A stretch of DNA of 13,270 nucleotides from Dehalococcoidia bacterium. GTDB lineage: Bacteria > Chloroflexota > Dehalococcoidia > SM23-28-2. The stretch is from NCBI GenBank assembly GCA_022866185.1, contig JALHUG010000315.1:1-13270 (forward strand). The letters run 5' to 3'. Below are positions 7,113 to 13,270 of the stretch, piece after piece. The stretch's first letter is position 1. The number at the start of each line of letters is the position of its first letter. Below the pieces are notes generated by a model. The model was not told the origin of the DNA. It made no database searches and saw only the letters and a program-made list of their open reading frames with translations. The translations under genes were made by a program, and so were the position numbers.

Positions 7113-8084
7113 ATGGCCAGCAATTCGGATTTCGAGAGATGTTTCCTGACCGGCGGCGCCGGCTTCATCGGCAGCCACCTGGGCGACCGGCTTCTGGCTG
7201 AGGGCAAGGCCGTGACGGTGTACGACAACCTGTCATCCGGACGCAGGGAGTGGATCGCGCACAATATCGGCCAGCCGGGCTTCACGTTCATCGAGGCCGA
7301 CCTCCTGGATGCGCCGAAACTGAAGGAGGCGATGGCTGGGCACGACCTGGTCATTCATCTGGGCGCCAACACGGACATCCCCGGCGGCAATCAGGACGTG
7401 CGCCTGGACCTGGAGAACTGCACCATCGCCACCCACCACGTCCTGGACGCCATGAGGGCGACTGGCATCAAGAGATTGCTGTTTTCGTCCACCTCCGCTG
7501 TCTACGGGGAAGCGCCCGTGATTCCCACCCCGGAAGACGTCGGGCCCCTTCTGCCCATCTCCCTCTATGGCGCCGCCAAGCTGGCCTGCGAGACCCTCGT
7601 CAGCGCCTACTGCCATATCTTCAACATGCAGGCCTGGATGTTTCGTTTCGCCAACGTGGTCGGCGGCAGGATGGGACACGGGGTGATCTACGACTTCATC
7701 CAGAAGCTGAAGCGCAACTCAGAGGAGATGGAGATTCTCGGCGATGGCCAGCAGGAGAAGCCATTCTTCCCGGTTGAGGACTGCATCGATGGCATGTTCT
7801 GCGCCTTCCACCGCTCCGAAGCCTGGTGCGATGTCTTCAACCTGGGCTGCTCTTCCAGCACCAAGATAAGCAGGCTCGCAGAGATAGTTGTGGAGGAGAT
7901 GGGCCTGAGCGGCGTCCGCTTCCGGTACACGGGTGGGCGAAGAGGATGGGTGGGAGACGTGCCGCAGGTGGGCCTGGACGTGAGCAAGATGAAGAGGCTT
8001 GGCTGGGAAGCCAGGCACACGTCGGACGAGGCCGTTCGCATAGCAGCCAGGCGCCTGCTGGGCGTGCCGGTTGCAGCCAGTTGA
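7113..8084 (+). CDS. NAD-dependent epimerase/dehydratase (extended SDR, GalE-like)
   Basis: Predicted 323-residue nucleotide-sugar epimerase or dehydratase. The NAD-binding motif is TGGAGFIGSH (13-22) with Asp38 after the second strand (VYDNLSSG), which favours NAD over NADP. The active site has SSTSAVYG (125-132) and the Tyr152-x-x-x-Lys156 pair in LYGAAKLACE. FFPVEDCIDGM and FNLGCSSSTKISRLAEIV follow the usual C-terminal pattern of UDP-glucose 4-epimerase relatives. A strong ribosome site, AGGAGG, lies at 7099-7104, 8 bases before the ATG. Its stop overlaps the TTG start of the next gene (TTGA). C4-epimerisation is the default guess, but 4,6-dehydratases and decarboxylases share these motifs, so the precise reaction is open. 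Confidence 0.88.
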   Translation: MASNSDFERCFLTGGAGFIGSHLGDRLLAEGKAVTVYDNLSSGRREWIAHNIGQPGFTFIEADLLDAPKLKEAMAGHDLVIHLGANTDIPGGNQDVRLDLENCTIATHHVLDAMRATGIKRLLFSSTSAVYGEAPVIPTPEDVGPLLPISLYGAAKLACETLVSAYCHIFNMQAWMFRFANVVGGRMGHGVIYDFIQKLKRNSEEMEILGDGQQEKPFFPVEDCIDGMFCAFHRSEAWCDVFNLGCSSSTKISRLAEIVVEEMGLSGVRFRYTGGRRGWVGDVPQVGLDVSKMKRLGWEARHTSDEAVRIAARRLLGVPVAAS

Positions 8085-9454
8085 CCCAGCGGGAGATAAG
8101 AGCGTGGGCAGCGGGCCTGGGTAGTGAGAGAGTCTGCGTCATCGGACTCTGGCACCTCGGTCTGGTCACCGCGGCCTGTCTCGCCGATCTGGGGCGAACG
8201 GTCATCGGCCTCGACAGCGACCCCCAGCTCATCGAGGGGTTGCGCAGCGGTCGCCTTCCCCTATTCGAGCCGGGCCTGGAGGAGCTGGTCGCGAGGGGCA
8301 TCGCCGAGGGGAGGCTCTGGTTCACCGCCGACCCGCAGGAGGCCCTGGCCGAAGCCAGGTACGCCATCATAGCTCACGATACGACGGTGGACGAGCGCGA
8401 TGAGTCCGACCTGTCGCAGGTGATGGCGGCGGCCTCGCTGCTGGCCAAGCACCTGGAGGACGGCTCGACGGTCGTCATCAGCAGCCAGGTGCCGGTCGGC
8501 ACCTGCGAGCGGATCCAGGCGACCATCCGCCACGCCAGGCCCTCGCTCGACTTTGGCATTGCCTACGTTCCGGAGAATCTGCGGCTGGGCCAGGCGGTCG
8601 AGCGGTTCATGAATCCGGATATGGTCGTGATCGGCTCTGAGGACCCCGCCACGGTCAACGCCGTCAACAGGCTTCTTGAGGGCATCGACGTACCCCGGGT
8701 GGTGGTCGGCATCTGCACGGCGGAGATGACGAAGCACGCTCTGAACGCCTACTTGGCGACGTGCATAAGCTTCGCCAACGAGATGGCGAACCTCTGCGAC
8801 GAAGTGGGCGCCGATGCGCTGGATGTAGCCAGGGCGCTGCACCTTGACCGGCGGCTAGGGCCGCTAGCGCCGCTGCGGCCGGGCCTGGGCTTCGCGGGCG
8901 GCACGCTGGCCAGGGACCTGAAGACGCTGAGAAAGCTTGGGCAGCGAAATGGAAGAGGAACGCCCCTTATCGAGGGGGTGCTGAGGGTGAACGAGCAGCA
9001 GAACCGGGTGGTCGTGCGAAAGCTAAGCCGGCTCTACGGTTCATTGACGGGCCTGACGGTGGGCGTCTTGGGGCTCACCTACAAGCCTGGCACCAGCACC
9101 CTCCGGCGGTCTGTGGCCTTGGAGATCATTGGCGAGCTGACCGCTCTGGGCGCGGCAGTCAAGGCCCACGACCCCCGGGCCAATCTCGAAGAGCTGCCTG
9201 ATACTCCAAGCTTCGAGTTCTGCCCTGACCCGTACGCGGTTGCCGACGGAAGCGATGCCCTGGTGATCGTTACCGAATGGCCGGAGTTCCGGGGCCTCGA
9301 CTTCGCCGCGCTGAAGAAGAGCATGAGGAACCCAGTGCTTGTTGACGCCCAGAACATGCTCGACGCAAAAGAAATGGCTCAGATAGGGTTTCGCTATCTC
9401 GGGGTGGGAAGAGGAAGCGTAGCGCCTGTCGGATCGAGGGGGGACGAGGCATGA
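8081..9454 (+). CDS. UDP-glucose/GDP-mannose dehydrogenase-like protein lacking the catalytic Cys
   Basis: Predicted 457-residue protein with the three-domain layout of nucleotide-sugar 6-dehydrogenases: an N-terminal Rossmann domain (VCVIGLWHLGLV, 18-29), a central domain with PENLRLG (Glu165) and EMTKHALNAYLAT (Lys218, Asn222), and a C-terminal UDP-binding domain with GLTYKPGTSTLRRS (331-344). The catalytic loop, normally GFGGSCxPKD, reads GFAGGTLARD (270-279): the nucleophilic cysteine is Thr275 and the lysine is arginine, while Asp279 remains. Classical enzymes use that cysteine for the second oxidation, aldehyde to acid, so this one may stop at an aldehyde or oxidise elsewhere. The start is taken as TTG at 8081 overlapping the previous stop, because no ATG or GTG in frame lies near the Rossmann strand; no good ribosome site is seen. 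It ends in an ATGA overlap with the next gene. Confidence 0.85.
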   Translation: MTQREIRAWAAGLGSERVCVIGLWHLGLVTAACLADLGRTVIGLDSDPQLIEGLRSGRLPLFEPGLEELVARGIAEGRLWFTADPQEALAEARYAIIAHDTTVDERDESDLSQVMAAASLLAKHLEDGSTVVISSQVPVGTCERIQATIRHARPSLDFGIAYVPENLRLGQAVERFMNPDMVVIGSEDPATVNAVNRLLEGIDVPRVVVGICTAEMTKHALNAYLATCISFANEMANLCDEVGADALDVARALHLDRRLGPLAPLRPGLGFAGGTLARDLKTLRKLGQRNGRGTPLIEGVLRVNEQQNRVVVRKLSRLYGSLTGLTVGVLGLTYKPGTSTLRRSVALEIIGELTALGAAVKAHDPRANLEELPDTPSFEFCPDPYAVADGSDALVIVTEWPEFRGLDFAALKKSMRNPVLVDAQNMLDAKEMAQIGFRYLGVGRGSVAPVGSRGDEA

Positions 9455-10287
9455 AGCTGGCAGGCAAGACCGCCATCATCACGGGCGCGGGCCGAGGCAT
9501 CGGCAGGGCCATCGCTCTTGCCTTCGCCCGCGAGGGAGCGGACATGCTCGTCGCGTCACGCACGCTCTCCGAGGTAGCGGAGGCGGCTGAGGAGACGCGG
9601 GCGCTGGGGCGGCGTGCTCTTGCCTTGAAGGTTGATGTATCCAATCGAGACGAAGCGGAGAGAATGGTCGCCCAGGCCCTGGAGGAGTTCGGGAAGGTGG
9701 ACATCCTGGCCAACAGCGCCGGGGTCTATGGGGCCATAGGGCCTCTTGCGGACAACGACCCAGAGAAGTGGGTGCAAACCGTCAGGATCAATCTGTTTGG
9801 TTCATTCTTCTGTGCCCGGGCGGTTCTCCCATTCATGATTCGACAGCGGCGCGGCAAGATCATCAACCTATCCGGCGGGGGAGCTTCATCGCCTCTGCCC
9901 AACTTCTCCGCCTACGCCGCATCCAAAGCGGCCATCGTGCGCCTCACCGAAACCCTGGCTGAGGAAGTCAAGGGGTTCAACATCCAGGTGAACGCCATCG
10001 CTCCGGGAGCGGTGAACACCAGACTGGTGGACGAAATCCTGGCCGCGGGGCCCGCCGCCGGCGAAGAGATGCTGGCGCGAACCCGGCGGCAGAAGGAGAC
10101 CGGCGGCGTGCCGCCTGAGCGGGCGGCTGCCCTGGCAGTCTTCCTCGCCTCGGAGGAGTCCGACGGCCTGAGCGGGCGGCTGATCAGCGCCGTCTGGGAC
10201 GACTGGGAGAGCATGAACGGTCGCATCGATCAGATCATGGCCTCGGATCTGTACACGCTGCGCCGGGTGACGGAGAGCACGAGATGA
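9451..10287 (+). CDS. Classical SDR family oxidoreductase
   Basis: Predicted 278-residue short-chain dehydrogenase/reductase. The cofactor motif TGAGRGIG is at 11-18, NSAG (88-91) takes the place of the usual NNAG, Asn114 is present in RINLFGS, and the catalytic Tyr155 and Lys159 form YAASK, preceded by INLSGG with the likely catalytic serine at 141. Ser37-Arg38... in ASRT after strand two suggests NADP preference. The C-terminus is longer than in FabG: a distinctive VWDDWESMNG region follows SGRLISA, and the last 40 residues are likely substrate-specific. FabG-like annotation is therefore probably misleading and a sugar substrate is more likely from the context. ATG overlaps the previous stop (ATGA) and a GAGGGGGGA purine run lies upstream. 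Confidence 0.88.
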   Translation: MKLAGKTAIITGAGRGIGRAIALAFAREGADMLVASRTLSEVAEAAEETRALGRRALALKVDVSNRDEAERMVAQALEEFGKVDILANSAGVYGAIGPLADNDPEKWVQTVRINLFGSFFCARAVLPFMIRQRRGKIINLSGGGASSPLPNFSAYAASKAAIVRLTETLAEEVKGFNIQVNAIAPGAVNTRLVDEILAAGPAAGEEMLARTRRQKETGGVPPERAAALAVFLASEESDGLSGRLISAVWDDWESMNGRIDQIMASDLYTLRRVTESTR

Positions 10288-11306
10288 AGGTGGGGATTGT
10301 CGGGGCGGGGCTTCAGGGCAGGCGGCGCGCCCAGGCACTCAAGGCCGTGGACGGTTCCGAGCTGGTGATAGTGGCTGATGTTCGTCAGGATGCGGCCGCT
10401 GCGCTGGCGGCGGCTGCAGGCTGTGTGGCGACGTCCCAGTGGGAGGACGTGGTGGCCCGCGATGATGTGGAAGCGCTGATCGTCTGCACACCGCCCCATC
10501 TTCATGCCCAGATCAGCATCGCCGCCATGAGGATGGGCAAGCACGTCCTGTGTGAGAAGCCTCTGGCGCGGAATGCGGACGAGGGTCGGGAGATGCTGCG
10601 GGCCGCGCGGGAGTCTGGCGTGAGGCTCAAATGCGGGTTCAACCTCCGGCATCATCCCGCCGTTCGCCAGGTGCGCCAGTGGAATGAAGTCGGCAACATC
10701 GGCGAGATCGACTGGATACGCTGTCGCTACGGGATCGGCGGTCGGCCCGGGTATGACCAGGAGTGGCGGGCGCAGGCGGAGGTCAGCGGCGGCGGCCAGC
10801 TCATGGATCAGGGCATCCACCTGCTGGACCTGTGCCGCTGGTTTCTCGGCGACTTCACCGAGGTGTTTGGCTTTGTCGCCACCCGCTTCTGGGACATGGC
10901 CCCTCTGGAGGACAACGCCTTCGCCCTCTTGCGCACCGCCCAGGGTCAGATCGCCTCCCTTCACGCTAGCTGGACCGAGTGGAAGCCTCTGTTCTCCTTT
11001 GAGGTCTTTGGTCACGACGGCTACGTCATCGTTGAGGGGTTGGGGGGCGCCTACGGCAGCGAGCGGGCCATCCTCGGGCGGCGGGACTTCGCCGCGCCCT
11101 TCGGCGAGGAGGTCATCGAATTCCGCGGGGCGGACCGCTCCTGGGAGGAGGAGTGGCGAGAGTTCGCCTCCGCGATCCAAGAAGGCCGTGAGCCATCGGC
11201 CAGCGGCGAGGACGGCCTGGCGGCGATCGAGCTGGCGCAGGGCATCTACGAAAGCGCTCGATTGGGGTGCACAGTAGGGCTGGCTCCTGGGGTCCGATTG
11301 AGCTGA
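10284..11306 (+). CDS. Gfo/Idh/MocA family oxidoreductase (second copy)
   Basis: Predicted 340-residue NAD(P)-dependent oxidoreductase, clearly different in sequence from the one at 6034. The Rossmann loop is GAGLQG (7-12), EKP is at 91-93 (Lys92), and GGGQLMDQGIHLLDL gives Asp175 and His179. The C-terminal beta-sheet domain, with LHASWTEWKPLFSFEVFG and a final ELAQGIYESAR helix, is typical. Its ATG overlaps the SDR stop (ATGA), so these two are translationally coupled and probably act in sequence. It is the last plus-strand gene; no clear terminator follows in the 96 bases before the convergent gene. The last 10 or so residues after ESARLGCTV lie next to a suspected recombination joint and could be altered. 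Confidence 0.9.
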   Translation: MKVGIVGAGLQGRRRAQALKAVDGSELVIVADVRQDAAAALAAAAGCVATSQWEDVVARDDVEALIVCTPPHLHAQISIAAMRMGKHVLCEKPLARNADEGREMLRAARESGVRLKCGFNLRHHPAVRQVRQWNEVGNIGEIDWIRCRYGIGGRPGYDQEWRAQAEVSGGGQLMDQGIHLLDLCRWFLGDFTEVFGFVATRFWDMAPLEDNAFALLRTAQGQIASLHASWTEWKPLFSFEVFGHDGYVIVEGLGGAYGSERAILGRRDFAAPFGEEVIEFRGADRSWEEEWREFASAIQEGREPSASGEDGLAAIELAQGIYESARLGCTVGLAPGVRLS

Positions 11307-11382
11307 GAGCACCAGCCACAAGGGCAAACAGCACCAGACGCACTTTCCGCAACAGAGACGAGAGAGCGGCTTTCCAAGTCAG
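11302..11382 (-). pseudogene. Possible N-terminal stub of an FtsX/MacB-like ABC permease
   Basis: Read leftward, the gap between the convergent genes encodes LTWKAALSSLLRKVRLVL followed by FALVAGALS. A basic amphipathic start and a first membrane segment of this pattern (LxxLLxxKxRLxLxxLAxxxG) open many FtsX/MacB-type permeases. GAGGAG lies just upstream, but the first codon is CTG instead of ATG. The resemblance stops at about 11302, where the frame runs into the antisense of the Gfo/Idh 3' end. I read it as a gene remnant at a recombination joint; chance resemblance in a short GC-rich stretch is a real alternative. No terminator is seen in 11307-11402. Confidence 0.25.
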
Positions 11383-11402
11383 GGCTCCTCGAGCTGCAAT
11401 GC

Positions 11403-13136
11403 CTACCGCGCATAGACATCATACCTGCCGTTGGAATAGATCTTGGCGAAGCCCTCGCGCTGGACGGAGTCCCGCAGGCTTTCCCACCAGGGCTTGCCGA
11501 AGGCGAAGGAGAAGCTTAGCGCTCGCTCTCCGAGCTCGGAGAGCACGGCGAAATTGAACTCCTGGACGTTCGGCACTTGTTCTAGTTGCCGCTTTGTGGC
11601 GTTGACACGAGCGCAACTCATGGACGGGGCGTCGATGGTGTTTGTGATCACCCCCAGGGCCAGGCAATCGCCCTGGATGCCGCTGGCGTTCGGCCCCGCG
11701 ACGTCTACAAGGAAATTCGCTCCCGCGAAGTGCTGGCTTGTCGGCAGCTCCTCGAACTCCCGAGCGTAGAGAAGGACAAAGCCCAGACCGAGCAAAACCA
11801 CCAAAAAAGCGGCGGCGCTTCTCCTGCCGACGGATTCCCTGGCCAGGAACCAGGGCAGGAAGGGGATAGCGTAGAAAAAGACCCGCATGAATCCCTCGTA
11901 GGAGAAGCTGCCCGTGCCCATGATCAGGATCGGCAGGCCTGAAACCGCCAGCAGTGGGAAAAGGCGGTCGCGCCGGAGGCCGTTCCAGAACCCTCTCCTC
12001 GCCACAACGCTCACCAACCAGACCAGCAACACGGCCAGGAACGCGAAGGTCAGTAGAGAGACCTCGGCCCGCCCGCCCCCCCGAGCAGGGGAGACGTGGC
12101 TGAAGGGTGATGTAAAGGCGATCGGTTCGCGCAGCACGTTATTCCGGAAAGCGCGGACGGCATCTGCGAACCAGAAATCGCTGGAATACAGGAGCCAGCC
12201 TACGAAAAGGGTGGCGAACAACAGGGAGAGGGACGCCGTGCTGGGGCTCCAGCGCCCGATGGCCGAGGGCTTCCAGCGGGTGAGGGCGGCCATGGCGGCG
12301 ACGTAGACGACGATCAGAGCCGAGAGGCCGTGGGTGATGAGTATGGCGCAGAAGATGCCGATAAGCACCAGGCGGTTGACGACCGGGGAGGCATCCAGGC
12401 TGGCCAGAAAGAAGAAAGCGAATAGCATGAGGCCGAACGCCATCTGGTGCGGGGTGAAGTTGGCGCCCATGACCGCGACCATAGCCAGGGCCGTCAGGGC
12501 CGCCACTAGTATGGACTTTTTGTCGGGCAGCGCCCGCCCGAAGAAGGCGATGCGCCCCAGCGCCAGGGTCAGGTACATGACCAACATGCCCACCCTCATC
12601 ATGGCGAGGTGGCCGATGTCAAGGAGCTCAACGAGCGTGGCGAACAAGTAGTGGAAGCCCAGCCAGGGGAAATAGAAGAACTCTCGCTCCCGGCCTTCCC
12701 TAACGTATGAGACGCCCCACGCCTGGGTGTAGGAAGTAAGCGAGCGAGGGTGCGCCTCCATGAGCTCGGGACCTATGAAGAGATACCCTATCCACAAGGC
12801 CACGAGCAGGAAATGAAAGGCCTTCGTCTCGCCCCCGAAGTACCAGATGATGGTGCTGGCTAGCACCAGGGCGAAACCTGCCCAGTACGTAGGCGGCAAT
12901 AGACGGGCCATGGAGAGCACCCCCTCGTCGACATTGTCTATGCTGGTCGAAAGGGTACTCCAGATAAGGAGAAAGGTGCATGCCATGACGCCAGCCCAGA
13001 AGACGGCGTCCAGACGCCTCCCCTGGCCGCCACGAGGATCCGGCGCCGTCTCCGCCGGAGCGGGTGCCAGGACGGCTGGAGGTGGCGCCTCCTCTGGCTG
13101 CTGCCACTCGCGTTGGCCGACCGCCGGGACGGTCAT
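11403..13136 (-). CDS. Polytopic membrane protein with C-terminal extracytoplasmic domain, possible GT-C or polymerase
   Basis: Predicted 577-residue membrane protein that I cannot place in a named family. A proline/alanine-rich cytoplasmic tail (1-40) is followed by roughly 12-14 hydrophobic segments between 44 and 457. The first loop contains SIDNVDEG (65-72), an acidic pair after the first helix as in many GT-C glycosyltransferases, but no full GT-C signature is clear. The last 120 residues are soluble, probably outside the cytoplasm, with Cys491 and Cys508 as a possible disulphide pair, and end in IYSNGRYDVYAR, an ending common in ArnT/PMT-like sugar transferases. The ATG at 13136 has AAGGAG 11 bases upstream and overlaps the previous gene's stop by 4 bases. 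Sugar transfer or glycan polymerisation outside the cytoplasm is the best guess from context. Confidence 0.85.
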   Translation of the reverse strand: MTVPAVGQREWQQPEEAPPPAVLAPAPAETAPDPRGGQGRRLDAVFWAGVMACTFLLIWSTLSTSIDNVDEGVLSMARLLPPTYWAGFALVLASTIIWYFGGETKAFHFLLVALWIGYLFIGPELMEAHPRSLTSYTQAWGVSYVREGREREFFYFPWLGFHYLFATLVELLDIGHLAMMRVGMLVMYLTLALGRIAFFGRALPDKKSILVAALTALAMVAVMGANFTPHQMAFGLMLFAFFFLASLDASPVVNRLVLIGIFCAILITHGLSALIVVYVAAMAALTRWKPSAIGRWSPSTASLSLLFATLFVGWLLYSSDFWFADAVRAFRNNVLREPIAFTSPFSHVSPARGGGRAEVSLLTFAFLAVLLVWLVSVVARRGFWNGLRRDRLFPLLAVSGLPILIMGTGSFSYEGFMRVFFYAIPFLPWFLARESVGRRSAAAFLVVLLGLGFVLLYAREFEELPTSQHFAGANFLVDVAGPNASGIQGDCLALGVITNTIDAPSMSCARVNATKRQLEQVPNVQEFNFAVLSELGERALSFSFAFGKPWWESLRDSVQREGFAKIYSNGRYDVYAR

Positions 13137-13270
13137 GCGACGCTGTACTCCTTTGTCTCTGCAAGGCTGATGGCTTCGTCGAGTATGCGCTTCAACTCAG
13201 AGGTCCTCTGTTGTATCGAGAACCTTCCATTCTCCACTGCCTCCCTGCCCGATGGGCGATATTGTTCCCG
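13133..13270 (-). CDS. C-terminal end of a probable GT4-type glycosyltransferase (partial)
   Basis: The minus strand is open from the right edge of the window to a TGA at 13133-13135, giving 45 residues. The segment RPSGREAVENGRFSIQQR followed by TSELKRILDEA matches the usual end of GT4-family glycosyltransferases, where a GREAV(E) helix is followed by FS and a final amphipathic helix. The stop overlaps the ATG of the membrane protein gene (ATGA), so the two form one leftward operon. The rest of the gene lies beyond the window and the family call rests only on this tail. Confidence 0.6.
   Translation of the reverse strand, partial: REQYRPSGREAVENGRFSIQQRTSELKRILDEAISLAETKEYSVA

Noticed and set aside
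7826..8080. N-terminal extension of the UGD-like frame into the epimerase gene
   Set aside because: The extension overlaps coding sequence of the epimerase by 250 bases and shows no UGD similarity; the family starts just before VCVIGLWHLG.
10230..11327. Long minus-strand open frame of 365 codons
   Set aside because: It lies antisense to the second Gfo/Idh gene, whose motifs and ATGA coupling are clear. The antisense protein is low-complexity and resembles no family; open shadows of this kind are expected at high GC.
11307..11402. Search for a bidirectional terminator between the convergent genes
   Set aside because: No hairpin with a T tract is visible on either strand in this gap.

Overview
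The window is a GC-rich bacterial segment with GTG and TTG starts, ATGA stop/start overlaps and tightly packed genes. It reads as part of a surface-glycan (exopolysaccharide, O-antigen-like or glycolipid) locus. An uncultured GC-rich lineage such as Chloroflexota or a similar soil/water group fits the style, but no rRNA or other marker is present, so the taxon is a guess.

Layout. Positions 1-244 hold no gene. They hold a hairpin that looks like the right end of an IS200/IS605-type (tnpB) element and, further in, two overlapping palindromes. Positions 245-1294 (minus strand) encode a lipoprotein with seven YVTN beta-propeller repeats. A divergent spacer of about 600 bases follows (1295-1893); it has no convincing gene but several stem-loops and probably the promoters for both directions. 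From 1894 to 11306 nine plus-strand genes form what looks like one operon: a Wzx-type flippase, two GT2 glycosyltransferases, a DUF362 protein, a Gfo/Idh/MocA oxidoreductase, an extended-SDR sugar epimerase/dehydratase, a UDP-glucose-dehydrogenase-like enzyme, a classical SDR and a second Gfo/Idh/MocA oxidoreductase. Convergent to this, on the minus strand, are a 577-residue polytopic membrane protein (11403-13136) and, overlapping its start by 4 bases, the last 45 codons of a probable GT4-type glycosyltransferase (13133-13270, cut by the window edge). The short convergent gap (11307-11402) holds what looks like the N-terminal stub of an FtsX/MacB-type permease gene.

How the genes fit together (inference). 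The five NAD(P)-type enzymes between 6034 and 11306 are consecutive, and the last four are joined by 4-base overlaps, so they probably build one modified nucleotide sugar or sugar acid. The two GT2 enzymes would add sugars to a lipid carrier, the flippase would move the lipid-linked glycan across the membrane, and the minus-strand membrane protein may act in polymerisation or transfer outside the cytoplasm. Two points stand out. The UDP-glucose-dehydrogenase-like enzyme has threonine where the family keeps its catalytic cysteine, so it may not make a normal uronic acid. A DUF362 protein of unknown role sits inside the operon. These make the oxidoreductase cassette the best candidate for undescribed chemistry in the window.
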